Assembly (NCBI GenBank): GCA_902782445.1
Contig: CACZNC010000032.1
Location: forward strand, 1 to 32,180
Length of the DNA: 32,180 bases
Origin: an uncultured Ruminococcus sp.
GTDB lineage: Bacteria > Bacillota > Clostridia > Oscillospirales > CAG-272
Direction: 5' to 3'
Position numbers and translations under genes: made by a program. Positions 31,720-32,180 of the stretch are shown here, in pieces; within the stretch, counting starts at the first letter, position 1; each line of letters starts with the position of its first letter. The notes under the pieces were generated by a model. That model searched no databases and was not told where the DNA came from. It saw nothing but the letters and a program-made list of their open reading frames with translations.

Positions 31720-31806
31720 GTTCTCCTGCGCTGTTCCGGTTCTGCGCCGCGGTCCCGGAATTCGGAGGGATCGGGATCTGCGGCACGGCGTTTTACAGTT
31801 TGGTTT

Positions 31807-31835
31807 ATTATAACACGGCGGGAGCGGTTTTGCAA
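31807..31835 (-). promoter_or_regulatory. Promoter of the HPr-kinase-like/PqqD/S26 cassette
   Basis: On the minus strand TTGCAA (31830-31835) and TATAAT (31807-31812) are 17 bases apart. The leader is about 80 nt with no clear riboswitch. Confidence 0.8.
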
Positions 31836-31888
31836 CGGGTCCCGGGGATTTTCGCGATTTTCCGCGCGAGGGGGACAGCGGCGGAAAC

Positions 31889-31926
31889 AAAAATCGGGCC
31901 CTTTCACGCGAAATGAAAGTTCCCGA
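31889..31926 (-). terminator. Rho-independent terminator of the tRNA-Ala transcript
   Basis: The stem TCGGG/CTTTCA pairs with TGAAAG/CCCGA around a short loop (31894-31926) and is followed on the minus strand by a T run. It lies 10 bases beyond the tRNA 3' end. Confidence 0.85.
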
Positions 31927-31935
31927 AATCTCCGA

Positions 31936-32008
31936 TGGACCTGATGGGATTCGAACCCACGACCTCTGCGTTGCGAACGCAGCGCTCTCCCAACTGAGCT
32001 ACAAGCCC
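31936..32008 (-). tRNA. tRNA-Ala (anticodon CGC)
   Basis: A 73-nt tRNA that reads the codon GCG. The anticodon stem CTGCG/CGCAG encloses the loop TTCGCAA, giving anticodon CGC. The T arm has GTTCGAATC. The acceptor stem GGGCTTG pairs with CAGGTCC and has G3-U70, the identity element for alanine. The discriminator base is A. The CCA end is not encoded, since TCG follows, so it is added after transcription. A frequent GCG codon fits the GC-rich genome. Confidence 0.96.
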
Positions 32009-32021
32009 GTGAACGGTGTAT

Positions 32022-32050
32022 ATTATAGCACGGCAAGCGGGCTTTGTCAA
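32022..32050 (-). promoter_or_regulatory. Consensus promoter of tRNA-Ala
   Basis: On the minus strand perfect TTGACA (32045-32050) and TATAAT (32022-32027) are 17 bases apart, ending 13 bases before the tRNA. Confidence 0.9.
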
Positions 32051-32092
32051 TGGGGTTTCGAAAAGTTTTTCCGCCGGGTTTCGGAGAGTGAA

Positions 32093-32172
32093 TTCCCAAA
32101 GTAAATTCCACAGTGGAATTTGAGGTGGAATTTACCGTGGGAAGGAAAAAGGGGTAGAATTTAGTCTGGGAA
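32093..32172 (+). repeat. Cluster of GTGGAATTTA repeats, operator-like
   Basis: A large inverted repeat has arms TTCCCA-aa-GTAAATTCCAC (32093-32111) and GTGGAATTTAC-cg-TGGGAA (32125-32143). A further copy of GTGGAATTT lies between them (32113-32121). A fourth, diverged copy GTAGAATTTA...TGGGAA (32154-32172) lies in direct orientation, with 15 of 19 positions equal to 32125-32143. The copies overlap a possible plus-strand promoter, as expected for binding sites of a dimeric regulator. Confidence 0.75.
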
Positions 32173-32178
32173 AGGAGG
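32131..32178 (+). promoter_or_regulatory. Possible promoter and ribosome binding site of a gene beyond the window
   Basis: TTTACC (32131-32136) and TAGAAT (32155-32160) are 18 bases apart, and AAAGGAGG (32171-32178) is a perfect ribosome binding site facing right. The coding start would be just past the window end. The promoter boxes are weak, so the call depends on what follows. Confidence 0.45.
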
Positions 32179-32180
32179 CC

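Noticed and set aside
31716..32111. Open frames running through the tRNA-Ala gene on both strands
   Set aside because: They cross a clear tRNA, its promoter and its terminator.
1..32180. CRISPR array, prophage or integrative element
   Set aside because: No regularly spaced repeats, integrase, phage structural or transfer genes are visible. The only tRNA has no flanking direct repeat that I can see inside the window.

Overview
The window reads as chromosome of a GC-rich member of the Clostridia (Bacillota), probably an uncultured gut or rumen lineage. Supporting signs are a T-box riboswitch, an ECF transporter with a TrpP-type S component, many sigma-A promoters of the TTGACA/17 nt/TATAAT type, GGAGG ribosome binding sites, lipoprotein signals, and a surface protein with S-layer homology (SLH) domains. 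It holds about 23 protein genes and one tRNA, mostly on the minus strand. There are no phage genes, transposase genes, rRNA genes or CRISPR arrays.

Left part (1-9.4 kb). A partial dispersed repeat lies at the edge. A four-gene minus-strand operon follows: two half-ABC exporters forming an asymmetric heterodimer, a P-loop protein and pyroglutamyl peptidase. Next come a separately promoted M16C zinc peptidase and a single-pass membrane protein of unknown function. Centre-left (9.4-16.1 kb). A plus-strand group has L-ribulokinase (araB), tryptophanyl-tRNA synthetase (trpS) and a SorE-like sugar-phosphate dehydrogenase, closed by a bidirectional terminator. Facing it are an orphan solute-binding lipoprotein and a Phd/PIN toxin-antitoxin pair.

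Centre (16.1-24.5 kb). A cytoplasmic CE15-like glucuronoyl esterase is followed by the second copy of the dispersed repeat. Then comes a tryptophan operon: a strong promoter, a T-box with UGG specifier and a UGGC acceptor-binding sequence, a TrpP-type S component, two ECF ATPases, EcfT and a hotdog thioesterase. A fructan pair follows (GH32 beta-fructosidase and GH172/DUF2961), which could take di-fructose anhydrides or fructo-oligosaccharides to fructose.

Right part (24.5-32.2 kb). A surface module has an SLH protein with seven Ig-like repeats and a large lipoprotein with an internal duplication. The third repeat copy follows. Then comes an orphan cassette, HPr-kinase-like protein, PqqD-like protein and S26 peptidase, which resembles RiPP tailoring genes but has no visible precursor or exporter. 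tRNA-Ala(CGC) and an operator-like cluster of GTGGAATTTA repeats, probably in front of a gene outside the window, end the sequence.

The most novel-looking items are the modular dispersed repeat, with near-invariant blocks and interchangeable hairpins, and the orphan kinase/PqqD/peptidase cassette.
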